Source: Thermodesulfovibrio sp. 3462-1 (GTDB lineage: Bacteria; Nitrospirota; Thermodesulfovibrionia; Thermodesulfovibrionales; Thermodesulfovibrionaceae). Taken from it: a stretch of 64,000 bases of DNA. Shown piece by piece: positions 36,200 to 45,752 of the stretch. A program made the translations under genes and the position numbers. The notes under the pieces were generated by a model, which did no database searches, had not been told where the DNA came from, and worked only from the letters and a program-made list of their open reading frames with translations. The stretch lies in NCBI RefSeq assembly GCF_040451425.1, contig NZ_CP144374.1:310001-374000 (forward strand), written 5' to 3'. Within the stretch, counting starts at the first letter, position 1, and the number at the start of each line of letters is the position of its first letter.

Positions 36200-39100
36200 T
36201 CAATTCACCTCCTTTTTTCATGTTTTTAATTGTTTCCATAAAAGCTTCAAGCCATAGTTCATTAACAGTTGAGTTTGTTCCATCATAGGCAAGAGATATT
36301 ACAGGGATATTATAATCCTTTTGAATAAATCTCAACAAAGCTGTAACAATGGCGCCTGGCATACATCCAAAGGGCATTGCATTAACAATGCCGCTAACAC
36401 CTTTTTTAATCAAATCAATGCTTTTGCCAATACTCAAAATACTCTCTCCTTCAAAACTATCAGGAACATAGGGTGATGCAAATTTAAAAATTTCCTTTAT
36501 GGAGGGCTCATGTAAAAAATTCATTGCTCCTTTAAAACAAGAAGAAAATTTCTTCTCCACCCTCCACTGGAAAAATTTATTAACAAGAATTTTTATAATA
36601 GCAGATTTATCCTTTTTTATCAAGGCTTTTCTTAAGGCCATTTTATTTACATAGTGAATCCACTCTTCAATTGGTGTAAGATATACTTCTGCGCCTAAGG
36701 CTTCAAGTCTTTTAATTAAATTTTCATTTGAAAAAGGATGACTTCTAACAAATATTTCACCAACAATTCCTATCAGAGGCTTTTTGTCTTTGTATACTGG
36801 TATGTTTTTAAACTCCTTTTTTATATTTTTAAGCAAAACTTCTAAATCACCGTTTCTACTTTTTAAAGTTTCATAGATTTTTACCATATAATGTTCATAT
36901 AATGCTTCAGTTTCTCCAGCATTTTTTTCGTAAGGTCTTGTTTGAAGTAATAATTTATTGAGTAACCCATAGGCAACAACTCCCTGCCATGCTCTGAGAG
37001 AAAATTCTCCTCCTGCGATATTTAAATCTTTGTAAAATTGGGCATCCTGCTGGGGTGAATAAATGGGAACGCTCTCAAATCCTAATTTTTTAAGTATTAG
37101 CCTGTGAGAAACATTATACTGACCAAATCTGCATGGACCAGCTCCAGAAGGCATGAAAAAGGCTGTCCTTTGAGGATTGAAATCTTTTGAAAAAACGATC
37201 TTCAGCATATCACCGAGAGTTACAACATAGGGAAAGCATTCTCCTCCTGATATATATTTTCTTGCAAGCTCAACTGACTGATTGTCAGAAGGAGGCATTA
37301 CTTCTGCATCAATCCCACAGTAGTTAAAGGCTGCCTTTAGAGCAAAGGCATGGTCAGACATTCTTGGAATATATATAATTCTTTTTGATAAATCTGAACT
37401 TTTAATCAATAGGGGAATGAATTTTTTTTCTGAATCCTTTTTTTCTCTATCTCTTACACTATCTATAAAAGCCTCAAGTCTTGTAACAACTCCAGCGTCA
37501 GCACTGTGTTCATCGATCTCAAGTATCAGATAAGGCTTTTTAGCCATTTCTTCTTTGAAATAATTTATTATAAAGGAGTCAGGTCCGCAGGAGAAGTTGG
37601 TGATAAATACAGGATATACCTCGTCTGACTTATGAATAAATCTTGAGGCTCTTATAATTTTTTGCCCTGAACGCCAGTATAAGTTGCTCCATTCATCTTT
37701 TATGTTTATTCCCTCAAGAGGAAGCATATCCATTGGAATTGGAAGAACATTAAGGCGGGTAAGTTTTCCTGAGATATCAAGACTGACTGCCTGATCAAAG
37801 GAATTATATGACCTGCCTAAAATAACTACAGTAGCTTGCTGACCGAGGGATCTATCTTTTGCTGTCTCAAGAAGCTTTAAACCTTCCTTTTGAATTGAAA
37901 TAACAAACTCTTTCTGCTTATGTTTTGCAGTAGCTATTTTTTCATCAAGGTTTTTTATATTTATAATTCCCTTAAATGCCTGAATCAGTTCCTTTTTGAG
38001 ATAATCAAAGCCTCTTGAGAAATCTATTCTTGGTATAATAAACTTTGCTTCTCTAAATAGTCTTCTGCTTACATAAGGAATTGTCTGAACAAGAGGACAT
38101 GCAAGACCTCTTTCATACTCATCATAAAGATTAAGATTTATAAAGCTCGGAAGAAAGATCAAATCAACTCCCTTTTCAATTAAGTCTGCTATGTGTCCAT
38201 AGGCAACCTTAAGAGGGAAACACGCCTCAGATAAAACCTTTTCAACGCCTTTATTAATAATTTCTTTGTTCGTCTTATCTGAAACCTTTACATTAAAACC
38301 GAGCTCCCATAAAAGTGTACTCCAGAAGGGAAGATGGTCATGAAAGAAAAATATGTAAGGTATTCCAATTACAGGTGCCTTTCTATCTCTGTATTGAGCC
38401 TCATATTCTTTATGTGCCTTCCATAGTAATTCCTCTCTCAGTTTTACAGGATCTGGAAGTCTTGAAGTAACATCCTGTCTCTCATATTTATCGCATCTTC
38501 CACCATAAAAAAGATAGTTTTCTTCACCTTCTATCTTAACCCTGTTTATTTCACAATAGTTGGGACAGCCTTTGCATTCAAAGGAAGAGATGCTGTAAAG
38601 CCTGTCTTTTAAAGAAAAGCCTTTGAATTTGCTTTCTTTGCCGTTTTTCATAAAATCTTTTGCAATCAGGGCTACACCAATTGCGCCCATGACTTCATGA
38701 TGAGGTGGAATAATTAGCTCCAAAACACTGTCAACTCTCTCTTTTAAGAAATTCTCAAAGGCTGCAACAACTGCTCTGTTAAATGCAACCCCGCCCTGAA
38801 AGAATATTCTTTTACCAATAGATTTTCCAGCTACAACTCTGTTTATGTAGTTTTCCGCTATACTGTAACAAAGACCTGCAACAATGTCTTCTTTGCGAGC
38901 ACCTTTATGTAGATTTATGACAAGGGAGTTTTCCATAAAAACAGTGCATCTTTCGCCAAGTTTGCAGGGTGTTTTTGAGCTAAAGGCAAGGCTCTGAAAC
39001 TCTTCAAGGGTTATACCAAGTTTGTCAGCCTGTTCTTCTATAAATGAGCCTGTTCCTGCTGCACAGGCTTTATTCATCTCAAAATCAACAACTTTGCCAT

Positions 39101-40352
39101 CTTTAAGCTTTATGTATTTTGAATCCTGTCCACCAATTTCAAAAATCGTGTCAATACTCGGGTCAAAATGAATTGCACCTCTGGCATGGGCTGTTATCTC
39201 ATTTTTCACCACATCTGCACCGACAAAATCTCCAATCATATAACGACCAGAGCCTGTAACGCCAACGCCTTTTATCTGAATATTCTGAATTTCCCTGTTT
39301 ATCTCACTCAAGCCTCTTTTTACTGCATCAATTGGTTTTCCTGCTGTGGGAAGATATTTCTTTGTGATAATCCTACCTTCTTCATCTATAAGAACAATGT
39401 TTGTGCTTACAGAACCAACATCAATACCGAGATAAGCATGCTGAGGCTTAAGAGGTTGAAAGCTGAAGACTGAAGATTTAAGGCTGGAGGCTGAAAGAGG
39501 CGGAAGTCCGTATTCAATCTCTGCTTTGAGCTTACCGAGTTTTTCAATAATTGCCTCATTTAGATAAGCTCCCTCTTTTTGAGCCTTAATCGCGGCACCA
39601 ATTGCACCTGTCACTTCAAAATGCTCAGGTATGAGTATTTCATTTATGCCCAGCACCTTCTTAAATGCTTTTATCATTCCCCTGTTTGCTGCAACTCCAC
39701 CTTGAAAGGCAACTTCTTTTTCAATGCTTCTGCCCTTAAACATAGTTGCCTTAAAGTTTCTTGCAAGGGCAAAGCAAAGTCCTGCAATTATGTCTTCCAG
39801 AGGAGTTGCAATCTGCTGAAGATGAATCATGTCTGATTTTGCAAAGACACTGCAACGACCAGCAATCTTTGATGGTCTTTCAGACTTTGTTGCAAGCTCA
39901 CTGAACTGTTCTATTGTAAGTCCAAGTCTTTCTGCCTGCTGCTCAAGAAAAGAGCCTGTTCCTGCTGCACATATACTGTTAAGGGAGAAATCCTTTATTC
40001 TTCCTTTTTTATCAAGAAAAACAAGCTTTGAATCCTCTCCTCCAATCTCAATAATTGTCCTTACTTGAGGATAAAAAAATGATGTTGCCGTTGCCTGTGA
40101 TACAATCTCATTTACATAGGGAGCACCAGCATTCTTTGCAATAAATCTTCCCGAGACTCCAGTAAAACATATTTTTAAATCACTGTATCTTGAGGCAATA
40201 TCCATTAAAATGCGGGATACTATCTCAGCAGGCTTTCCGAAATGTTTCAAATATAGTTTTTCAATAATTCTAAAATCACTGTCAACAACTGCTATCTTGG
40301 CTGTCTCACTTCCTACATCAATGCCAAGGGAAAGCTCAGAACCCATACTCAT
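36183..40352 (-). CDS. Giant acyl-CoA dehydratase activase-like protein (double activase plus DUF2229/HgdB-like)
   Basis: About 1390 residues. Two BadF/BcrA/HgdC-type activase modules lie in tandem, each with LGIDVGS and a cluster-binding motif: ICAAGTGSFLEQQ in the first (about 25-290) and ACAAGTGSFIEEQ in the second (about 315-580). A Cys-rich linker follows (CKGCPNYCEI), then DUF2229-like and dehydratase-subunit-like regions with GECFPYVVTLGD and GCMPGAIV. Activases of 2-hydroxyacyl-CoA dehydratases couple ATP hydrolysis to electron injection; the long forms have no settled function. Start ambiguous: TTG 40370, ATG 40352 or ATG 40346, all overlapping ubiD and without a clear ribosome-binding site. 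Confidence 0.88.
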   Translation of the reverse strand: MSMGSELSLGIDVGSETAKIAVVDSDFRIIEKLYLKHFGKPAEIVSRILMDIASRYSDLKICFTGVSGRFIAKNAGAPYVNEIVSQATATSFFYPQVRTIIEIGGEDSKLVFLDKKGRIKDFSLNSICAAGTGSFLEQQAERLGLTIEQFSELATKSERPSKIAGRCSVFAKSDMIHLQQIATPLEDIIAGLCFALARNFKATMFKGRSIEKEVAFQGGVAANRGMIKAFKKVLGINEILIPEHFEVTGAIGAAIKAQKEGAYLNEAIIEKLGKLKAEIEYGLPPLSASSLKSSVFSFQPLKPQHAYLGIDVGSVSTNIVLIDEEGRIITKKYLPTAGKPIDAVKRGLSEINREIQNIQIKGVGVTGSGRYMIGDFVGADVVKNEITAHARGAIHFDPSIDTIFEIGGQDSKYIKLKDGKVVDFEMNKACAAGTGSFIEEQADKLGITLEEFQSLAFSSKTPCKLGERCTVFMENSLVINLHKGARKEDIVAGLCYSIAENYINRVVAGKSIGKRIFFQGGVAFNRAVVAAFENFLKERVDSVLELIIPPHHEVMGAIGVALIAKDFMKNGKESKFKGFSLKDRLYSISSFECKGCPNYCEINRVKIEGEENYLFYGGRCDKYERQDVTSRLPDPVKLREELLWKAHKEYEAQYRDRKAPVIGIPYIFFFHDHLPFWSTLLWELGFNVKVSDKTNKEIINKGVEKVLSEACFPLKVAYGHIADLIEKGVDLIFLPSFINLNLYDEYERGLACPLVQTIPYVSRRLFREAKFIIPRIDFSRGFDYLKKELIQAFKGIINIKNLDEKIATAKHKQKEFVISIQKEGLKLLETAKDRSLGQQATVVILGRSYNSFDQAVSLDISGKLTRLNVLPIPMDMLPLEGINIKDEWSNLYWRSGQKIIRASRFIHKSDEVYPVFITNFSCGPDSFIINYFKEEMAKKPYLILEIDEHSADAGVVTRLEAFIDSVRDREKKDSEKKFIPLLIKSSDLSKRIIYIPRMSDHAFALKAAFNYCGIDAEVMPPSDNQSVELARKYISGGECFPYVVTLGDMLKIVFSKDFNPQRTAFFMPSGAGPCRFGQYNVSHRLILKKLGFESVPIYSPQQDAQFYKDLNIAGGEFSLRAWQGVVAYGLLNKLLLQTRPYEKNAGETEALYEHYMVKIYETLKSRNGDLEVLLKNIKKEFKNIPVYKDKKPLIGIVGEIFVRSHPFSNENLIKRLEALGAEVYLTPIEEWIHYVNKMALRKALIKKDKSAIIKILVNKFFQWRVEKKFSSCFKGAMNFLHEPSIKEIFKFASPYVPDSFEGESILSIGKSIDLIKKGVSGIVNAMPFGCMPGAIVTALLRFIQKDYNIPVISLAYDGTNSTVNELWLEAFMETIKNMKKGGELSGKCS

Positions 40353-41781
40353 GCCATTTTTTTGTGACAAGCTCTTTTATCTCTTCTGCCTGAGTGATTT
40401 CCTCTGGCCAATCTCTCATCATTCCTTCTTCACGGGTTTTACGGGTTGCATCAATTCCCATTTTACCACCAAATCTTGGCATGCTTGATGCATGGTCAAG
40501 CTCATCAACAGGTCCCTGAGAGATTATCACATCTCTCTGCCAGTCCACATTGTTAAGGACCTTCCATGCAGTAGTTGATAAATCCTGAACATTGACATCT
40601 TCATCCACGACAATTATGAGCTTTGAAAACATCATCTGTCCCATTCCCCATAGCCCGTGAATTATCTTTTTACCATGCCCTGGGTACTGCTTTTTTATTG
40701 AAACTATAGCAGCATTATGAAATACTCCTTCCATTGGAAGATTCATGTCTATTATCTCTGGAAATTGTATTCTGAGCAAAGGAAGAAAGATTCTCTCTGT
40801 TGCTTTACCCATGTAACAGTCTTCCATTGGAGGCTTTCCAACAACTGTTGCAGGATATATGGGGTTTTTTCTATGGGTAATGCAGGTTACGTGAAAAACT
40901 GGAAATTTATCCACTGGAGAGTAAAAACCTGTATGATCGCCAAAAGGTCCTTCATCTCTTAATTCATCAGACTCCACATAACCTTCAAGGACTATCTCAG
41001 AATTTGCAGGCACTTCTATATCAGAAGTTACACACTTAACCATCTCAACAGGACTTTGTCTTAAAAATCCAGCAAATACCATTTCATCAATTCCATAGGG
41101 AAGAGGTGCTGTTGAAGAATAAATAACCGCAGGATCAGAGCCAATTGCAACAGCAACTGGCATTGTTTTGCCAAGTTCTTTATATTTTCTGAAATGCGTA
41201 GCTGCATCTTTATGAATGTGCCAGTGCATGCCTGTTGTTTTTTCATCATACACTTGCATGCGATACATTCCGCAGTTCTGTTTGCCTGTTTCAGGGTCAC
41301 GGGTAAAAACCATGGGAAAAGTAATAAATCTTCCACCATCCTTGGGCCATGTTTTAAGGATTGGAAGTTTGGTTAAGTCAGGATTATGATTTATAACTTC
41401 CTGACATGCTGCTTTGTTTACTCTTTTTGGCAGGTATTTTCTAATCTCAATCAATTCAAAAACTGTTTTTATTTTGTCTTTCAATGTCTTTGGCGGAGTT
41501 TGATGGATAAGCTTTTCAATTCTTTTGCCAATATCATCAAGGTTTTCAACCTCAAGAGCAAGACACATCCTTTCAAATGAGCCAAAAATATTTGTAACAA
41601 CAGGAATTTCTGATCCCTTCACTTTTTCAAAAAACAAAGCCTTTCCACCACTGGGAGATTTACACATTCTGTCAGTTATCTCAGCAATCTCAAGCACAGG
41701 GTCAACCTCTACACTGACTCTGTGAAGTAATCCTTTTTTTTCAAGTAGGTTTAAGAATTCTCTTAAATCGTTATAAGCCAT
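40336..41781 (-). CDS. UbiD-family decarboxylase
   Basis: Prenylated-FMN-dependent decarboxylase, 481 aa. Seen: YNDLREFLNLLEKKGLLHRV at the start, GMYRMQVYDEKTTGMHWHIHKDAATH, the catalytic-region RDEGPFGDHTGFYSPVD (with the R-E-E/D type acid residues) and HNAAIVSIKKQYPGHGKK. Roles in the family: aryl decarboxylation in ubiquinone or menaquinone synthesis, including the futalosine route. No UbiX is in the window. The 5' side has a -10-like GATAAT (41790-41795, minus) 8 nt before the ATG and no ribosome-binding site. Confidence 0.92.
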   Translation of the reverse strand: MAYNDLREFLNLLEKKGLLHRVSVEVDPVLEIAEITDRMCKSPSGGKALFFEKVKGSEIPVVTNIFGSFERMCLALEVENLDDIGKRIEKLIHQTPPKTLKDKIKTVFELIEIRKYLPKRVNKAACQEVINHNPDLTKLPILKTWPKDGGRFITFPMVFTRDPETGKQNCGMYRMQVYDEKTTGMHWHIHKDAATHFRKYKELGKTMPVAVAIGSDPAVIYSSTAPLPYGIDEMVFAGFLRQSPVEMVKCVTSDIEVPANSEIVLEGYVESDELRDEGPFGDHTGFYSPVDKFPVFHVTCITHRKNPIYPATVVGKPPMEDCYMGKATERIFLPLLRIQFPEIIDMNLPMEGVFHNAAIVSIKKQYPGHGKKIIHGLWGMGQMMFSKLIIVVDEDVNVQDLSTTAWKVLNNVDWQRDVIISQGPVDELDHASSMPRFGGKMGIDATRKTREEGMMRDWPEEITQAEEIKELVTKKWHEYGF

Positions 41782-41956
41782 ATAAAGTTATTATCCATAC
41801 TCATGTAAAATTCTGTCAATCATTTGAATGTCACAAGTAATGTTAATATTTTGTGTAAATTCATAAATGTTTTCATTTTTTTTTGCTTTTATCAAATCAA
41901 TTAAGACCTTAATAAAAAATTTTACACTATCTGGATTTTATCCTGACAAAATTGAG

Positions 41957-41962
41957 TATAAT
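41957..41962 (+). promoter_or_regulatory. -10 box upstream of the aldolase-pfk operon
   Basis: TATAAT 26 nt before the ATG at 41989, with AGGAGGTGG (41978-41986) in the leader. A convincing -35 was not found. The rest of the roughly 200-bp gap between ubiD and this gene is AT-rich and shows no further gene. Confidence 0.45.
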
Positions 41963-41988
41963 ATAAAAAATTTTTCAGGAGGTGGAGT

Positions 41989-43332
41989 ATGGGATTTGAA
42001 AAATTTACAGAAGCAGTGGAAATTAAAAATGGGAAAGTTACAGTAAAAAATAAAGAATCAATTAAAAATTTAATGGATGAACTCATATTTGATGCAGTTT
42101 TTGAAGAATCAGATGATGTAAGAACAAAAAAGTTTTTAATAATTAAAGAAATTGCAAAAGAAATGGGAGCAATACCAGCTTCAATTCAGGCACTTTATGA
42201 GGAAATGGGAAGAGAGTTTCCTGGATTTACAGTTCCTGCGATAAATATCAGAGGATTAACATATGATGTAGCAAGAGCAATTTTCAGAAAAGCAAAGGAA
42301 AAAAATGTTGGTGCTTTTATATTTGAAATTGCTCGTTCTGAAATTGGTTATACAAAGCAAAGACCTCTTGAATACTCAGCCTGTGTTCTGGCTGCTGCTG
42401 TCAGAGAGGGATTTACAGGTCCTGTTTTCATTCAGGGAGATCATTTTCAGATAGTAAGAAGACATTTTGAAAAAGATCCAGAAGCTGAGGTTAATTATGT
42501 AAAAGGCTTAATAAAAGAGGCAATTGAAGCAGAGTTTTATAATATAGACATTGACACTTCTACTCTTGTTGACCTGAGTAAAGATACAGTATATGAACAG
42601 CAAAGACCTAATTTTGAATATACTGCTCAGCTTGCAGAATATGTCCGCAGTTTTGAACCTGAAGGTATTACTATATCAATAGGAGGGGAAATTGGCGAAA
42701 TTGGCGGTAAAAATAGCACCCCTGAAGAAGCAAGAGCATATCTTGATGGATTCAGAGATGTTTATAAAGGAAACAAAGGCTTGAGCAAACTGAGTGTGCA
42801 GACCGGAACAAAACATGGTGGAGTGGTGCTTCCCGATGGAAGCATTGCACAGGTAAAGATTGATTTTGAAACTTTAAGAGTTCTTTCCGAACTTGTAAGA
42901 AAAGAGTATGGTCTCAGCGGATGCGTTCAGCATGGTGCAAGCACTCTTCCAGAGGAAGCCTTTGATAAATTTCCTGAAACAGGAACATCAGAAATACATC
43001 TTGCAACAGGATTTCAGAATATAATCTATGATAGTAAAGCTCTACCAGATGATTTCAGGAAAATGATATATGAATATCTAAAAAAAGAGTTTCGCTCTGA
43101 ATGGAAAGAAGGACAGACAGAGGAACAGTTCATTTACAGCACCCGCAAAAAAGGGTTTGGTCCCTTTAAAAAGGAGTGGTGGAGCCTGCCAGGACAAGTA
43201 AAAGAGCCAATAATGCAGGAGCTTGAGAAAAAGTTTGACCTTCTTTTTGAAAAATTAAGAGTAAAGGGCACAGAGGAGCTTGTAAAAAAGATTGTTAAGC
43301 CTGTAAAAGTTTCTGTAAAAATAGAGCTTTAG
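41989..43332 (+). CDS. Class II fructose-bisphosphate aldolase-like protein
   Basis: A 447-aa TIM-barrel protein of the class II aldolase/tagatose-bisphosphate aldolase superfamily. Zinc and active-site regions can be seen in FIQGDHFQI, NIDIDTSTLVDLS, ISIGGEIGEIGGKNS, and VQTGTKHGGVVLPDG with the metal His. It is longer than standard class II aldolases (about 300-350 aa). The strong ribosome-binding site, and the phosphofructokinase 10 nt downstream, support a role at the fructose-1,6-bisphosphate step. Direct evidence for the substrate is lacking. Confidence 0.82.
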   Translation: MGFEKFTEAVEIKNGKVTVKNKESIKNLMDELIFDAVFEESDDVRTKKFLIIKEIAKEMGAIPASIQALYEEMGREFPGFTVPAINIRGLTYDVARAIFRKAKEKNVGAFIFEIARSEIGYTKQRPLEYSACVLAAAVREGFTGPVFIQGDHFQIVRRHFEKDPEAEVNYVKGLIKEAIEAEFYNIDIDTSTLVDLSKDTVYEQQRPNFEYTAQLAEYVRSFEPEGITISIGGEIGEIGGKNSTPEEARAYLDGFRDVYKGNKGLSKLSVQTGTKHGGVVLPDGSIAQVKIDFETLRVLSELVRKEYGLSGCVQHGASTLPEEAFDKFPETGTSEIHLATGFQNIIYDSKALPDDFRKMIYEYLKKEFRSEWKEGQTEEQFIYSTRKKGFGPFKKEWWSLPGQVKEPIMQELEKKFDLLFEKLRVKGTEELVKKIVKPVKVSVKIEL

Positions 43333-43342
43333 GAGGCATTTT

Positions 43343-44578
43343 ATGGAAACAGTGGGAATCATTGTAGGAGGAGGACCAGCTCCTGGAATAAATGGAACGA
43401 TAAGTGCTGCAACAATTGAAGCAATAAATCAAGGTAAAAAAGTTGTGGGAATAAAAGGCGGATTTAAACCTCTCTTTGACGGAGATCTTTCCTGTGCCAT
43501 GCCTCTTACTGTTGATGATGTTTCAAGAATACATACAAAGGGTGGTTCAATTCTTAGAACCTCCCGTGAGCGTACTGAAAAGGTAAGAGAGAAATTTCCG
43601 ATTTTGATGGAAACATTGAAGAAACTCGGGATTAAATATCTTATAACAATCGGTGGAGATGGAACTCTTTTTATGGCAAATTGGATTGAAAGAGAAGCAA
43701 GAGGAGAAATAAATGTAGTTCATGTTCCAAAAACAATAGACAATGACCTTCCACTTCCAGGAGGTGCTTCAACCTTTGGATATGAAACAGCAAGGCATTG
43801 GGGAGTGGAAATTGTTAAAAACATTATGGAAGATGCAAGAGTGACAGCAAGATGGTATTTTCTTACAATAATGGGAAGATACACAGGACATCTTGCTTTA
43901 GGAGTAGGTAAAGCAGCGGGAGCAACTATTACAATAATTCCTGAAGAGTTTCCAGAGGAGAAAATTTCTTTCAAAAAAGTGGCTGATATTCTCACAGGAG
44001 CAATAATTAAAAGAATGAGTATGGGAAGAGATCATGGAGTTGCCATACTTGCAGAGGGTTTGTCAGAAAAATTTGATCCTGAAGAACTCAGTGAATATGA
44101 ACAGCTTGAAAAGGATGAAACAGGCAGAGTTAGACTCAGCGAGATTCAGCTCGGCAGAATTATGAAAAATTTTGTTAAAAAATCTCTTGAAGAACTGGGA
44201 ATTAAAATAACAATAGTTGATAAAAACATAGGATATGAACTGAGGTCTGCAGACCCTATTCCTTATGATATTGAATACACAAGAAATCTTGGCTATGGTG
44301 CTGTAAGATACTTACTAAGAGGTGGCACAGGAGCAATGATAACCTTTGAAGAAGGTCATCTCATGCCAATTCCATTTGTTGAGCTTATGGATTACAGAAC
44401 AGGTAAAGTAAAAATAAGAAAGGTTGATATTACCTCAGAAAATTATGAGGTAGGAAGAAAATACATGATAAGGCTTGAAAAGGAAGATTTTGAAGGAGAC
44501 CGTCTCAAGGCACTTGCCAGTGTGGTAAGAATGACAGGGAAGGAGTTCAGGGAAAGATTCTACCATGTCACTTCATAA
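43343..44578 (+). CDS. pfkA: 6-phosphofructokinase
   Basis: Group A phosphofructokinase, 411 aa. Starts VGIIVGGGPAPGINGTI; the phosphate-donor loop is IGGDGTLFMA (104-112), with Gly rather than the Asp typical of PPi enzymes, while the next motif is VPKTIDNDLP, with the Lys typical of PPi-type and some ATP-type long forms. IMGRYTGHLALGVG and MSMGRDHGVAILAEG also fit the family. The donor (ATP or PPi) is therefore uncertain, though the Gly favours ATP. AGGAGG precedes the ATG. Confidence 0.93.
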   Translation: METVGIIVGGGPAPGINGTISAATIEAINQGKKVVGIKGGFKPLFDGDLSCAMPLTVDDVSRIHTKGGSILRTSRERTEKVREKFPILMETLKKLGIKYLITIGGDGTLFMANWIEREARGEINVVHVPKTIDNDLPLPGGASTFGYETARHWGVEIVKNIMEDARVTARWYFLTIMGRYTGHLALGVGKAAGATITIIPEEFPEEKISFKKVADILTGAIIKRMSMGRDHGVAILAEGLSEKFDPEELSEYEQLEKDETGRVRLSEIQLGRIMKNFVKKSLEELGIKITIVDKNIGYELRSADPIPYDIEYTRNLGYGAVRYLLRGGTGAMITFEEGHLMPIPFVELMDYRTGKVKIRKVDITSENYEVGRKYMIRLEKEDFEGDRLKALASVVRMTGKEFRERFYHVTS

Positions 44579-45023
44579 AAAGCGTATAAAGAACAAAAAA
44601 GAATTCATTCCGCTTGATTGGGAAAGAGCAGAAAAAATAAGAGAAGTTCTTCATTATCTCTACGAAATTAACAAGCTTGTTCCAATCATTGTGGAGGGCA
44701 AAAAGGATAAGAAAGCTTTAAGAGACATTGGTTTTGATGGTGAAATAATTACACTGCACAGCGGAAAATCCATATATGAGTTTACTGAAACAATAGCTCA
44801 AAAATTTGAAAAGATTGTTTTACTTATTGACTGGGATGAAAAGGGTGAAGAACTTTACTGCAAAGTGGGTGAAAATCTTCAGGGAATGTGGGAAGACTTT
44901 GCCTCCATTCGTGAACTTTTAAAATTGCTATGTCAGAAAGAGATTACTGAAATAGAAGAAATTCCATCACTTTTTCAAAGAATTGCAGGACATAGCCTTG
45001 ATGTAAGACAGTGGGACGAATAG
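44565..45023 (+). CDS. Toprim-domain protein, unknown function
   Basis: A 152-aa protein whose centre is a small Toprim domain: VPIIVEGKKDKKALRDIGF (catalytic Glu) and IVLLIDWDEKGEELYCKV (Asp motif), as in RNase M5/OLD-type proteins. It overlaps pfkA by 14 nt and yraN by 13 nt. The N-terminal 15 residues are very basic. It probably acts on nucleic acid, but no specific role can be given. Confidence 0.75.
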   Translation: MSLHKKRIKNKKEFIPLDWERAEKIREVLHYLYEINKLVPIIVEGKKDKKALRDIGFDGEIITLHSGKSIYEFTETIAQKFEKIVLLIDWDEKGEELYCKVGENLQGMWEDFASIRELLKLLCQKEITEIEEIPSLFQRIAGHSLDVRQWDE

Positions 45024-45349
45024 ACCTTGGCAAAGACGGAGAGAAACTGGCAGTTGATTACCTTCTGTCCAGAGGATATAAAATCCTTGAAAAAAACTTT
45101 CGCACCCCTATTGGCGAGATAGATATTATAGCAAAGCATGGCGAATATATTGTGATCGTAGAGGTTAAGAGAAGAATGTCGGAGAATTTTGGGAATCCTG
45201 AGATAGCAGTGAATTACAGAAAGCAGGAAAAACTTAAAAAATTGGCACTTTTTTATCTAAGTAAACTGGGTAAAGAATATCCTGTAAGATTTGATGTTAT
45301 AGCCATAAAAGACAAACAGATTGAGCACATTGAGAATGCTTTTTATTGA
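45011..45349 (+). CDS. yraN: UPF0102 protein YraN (endonuclease-like)
   Basis: A 112-aa restriction-endonuclease-like fold: LGKDGEKLAVDYLLSRGYKIL, NFRTPIGEIDIIAKHGEYIVIVEVKRR, with the D-ExK-type residues. GTG start inside the Toprim gene. The length is normal. The biological role is still undefined; some relatives are linked to DNA processing. Confidence 0.92.
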   Translation: MGRIDLGKDGEKLAVDYLLSRGYKILEKNFRTPIGEIDIIAKHGEYIVIVEVKRRMSENFGNPEIAVNYRKQEKLKKLALFYLSKLGKEYPVRFDVIAIKDKQIEHIENAFY

Positions 45350-45390
45350 AATGTATTGATTTTTTTATTCTGAGTTTGCTATTTTTAAAC

Positions 45391-45741
45391 ATGCCTGTAT
45401 TAAGTTTGCCAAAATCAGTAAGAGAACGCCTCGGAGAAGATGCAGCAGAGGCATTCATTGAATTTTTAAAAGAGTTTGAAAAAGAAATAAAAGATGACCT
45501 TGCCACAAGAAGAGACATTAAAGAGATTGAAGCAAGAATTAGAGAAGTTGAAGCAAGAATTAGAGAAGTTGAGGCAAGAATCAAGGAAGTTGAGGCAAGA
45601 ATCAAGGAAGTTGAAGCAAATATGGAAGTAAAACTTGCCCGGTTTAAAGTAGAAATAATTAAATGGGTAGCAGGATTTTTAATTGCTCAAACTGCTATTC
45701 TTGCTGGTATTTTTGCAGGTCTTCTCAGGTTATTTTTCTGA
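45391..45741 (+). CDS. Coiled-coil protein with C-terminal membrane helix
   Basis: A 116-aa protein starting MPVLSLPKSVRERLGEDAAEAF, an acidic helical region, four exact heptads EARI(R/K)EV, and a C-terminal helix after EIIKW (about 93-115) that should insert in the membrane. The architecture is that of DUF1640-like bacterial coiled-coil proteins. ATG 45391 is chosen over TTG 45346 by family pattern; there is no ribosome-binding site. A broken relative lies at 56642-56863. Confidence 0.75.
   Translation: MPVLSLPKSVRERLGEDAAEAFIEFLKEFEKEIKDDLATRRDIKEIEARIREVEARIREVEARIKEVEARIKEVEANMEVKLARFKVEIIKWVAGFLIAQTAILAGIFAGLLRLFF
45529..45612 (+). repeat. Four 21-bp tandem repeats coding heptads
   Basis: Units starting 45529, 45550, 45571 and 45592; the first two are identical, and the last two are identical to each other. 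Each codes for one coiled-coil heptad, so copy-number change would alter coil length in steps of one heptad. Confidence 0.95.
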
Positions 45742-45752
45742 AAAAATCAGTT

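Noticed and set aside
41782..41956. Possible small RNA or gene in the ubiD-aldolase gap
   Set aside because: AT-rich on both strands, no stable hairpin, no ribosome-binding site with an open frame, and no tRNA-like fold seen.
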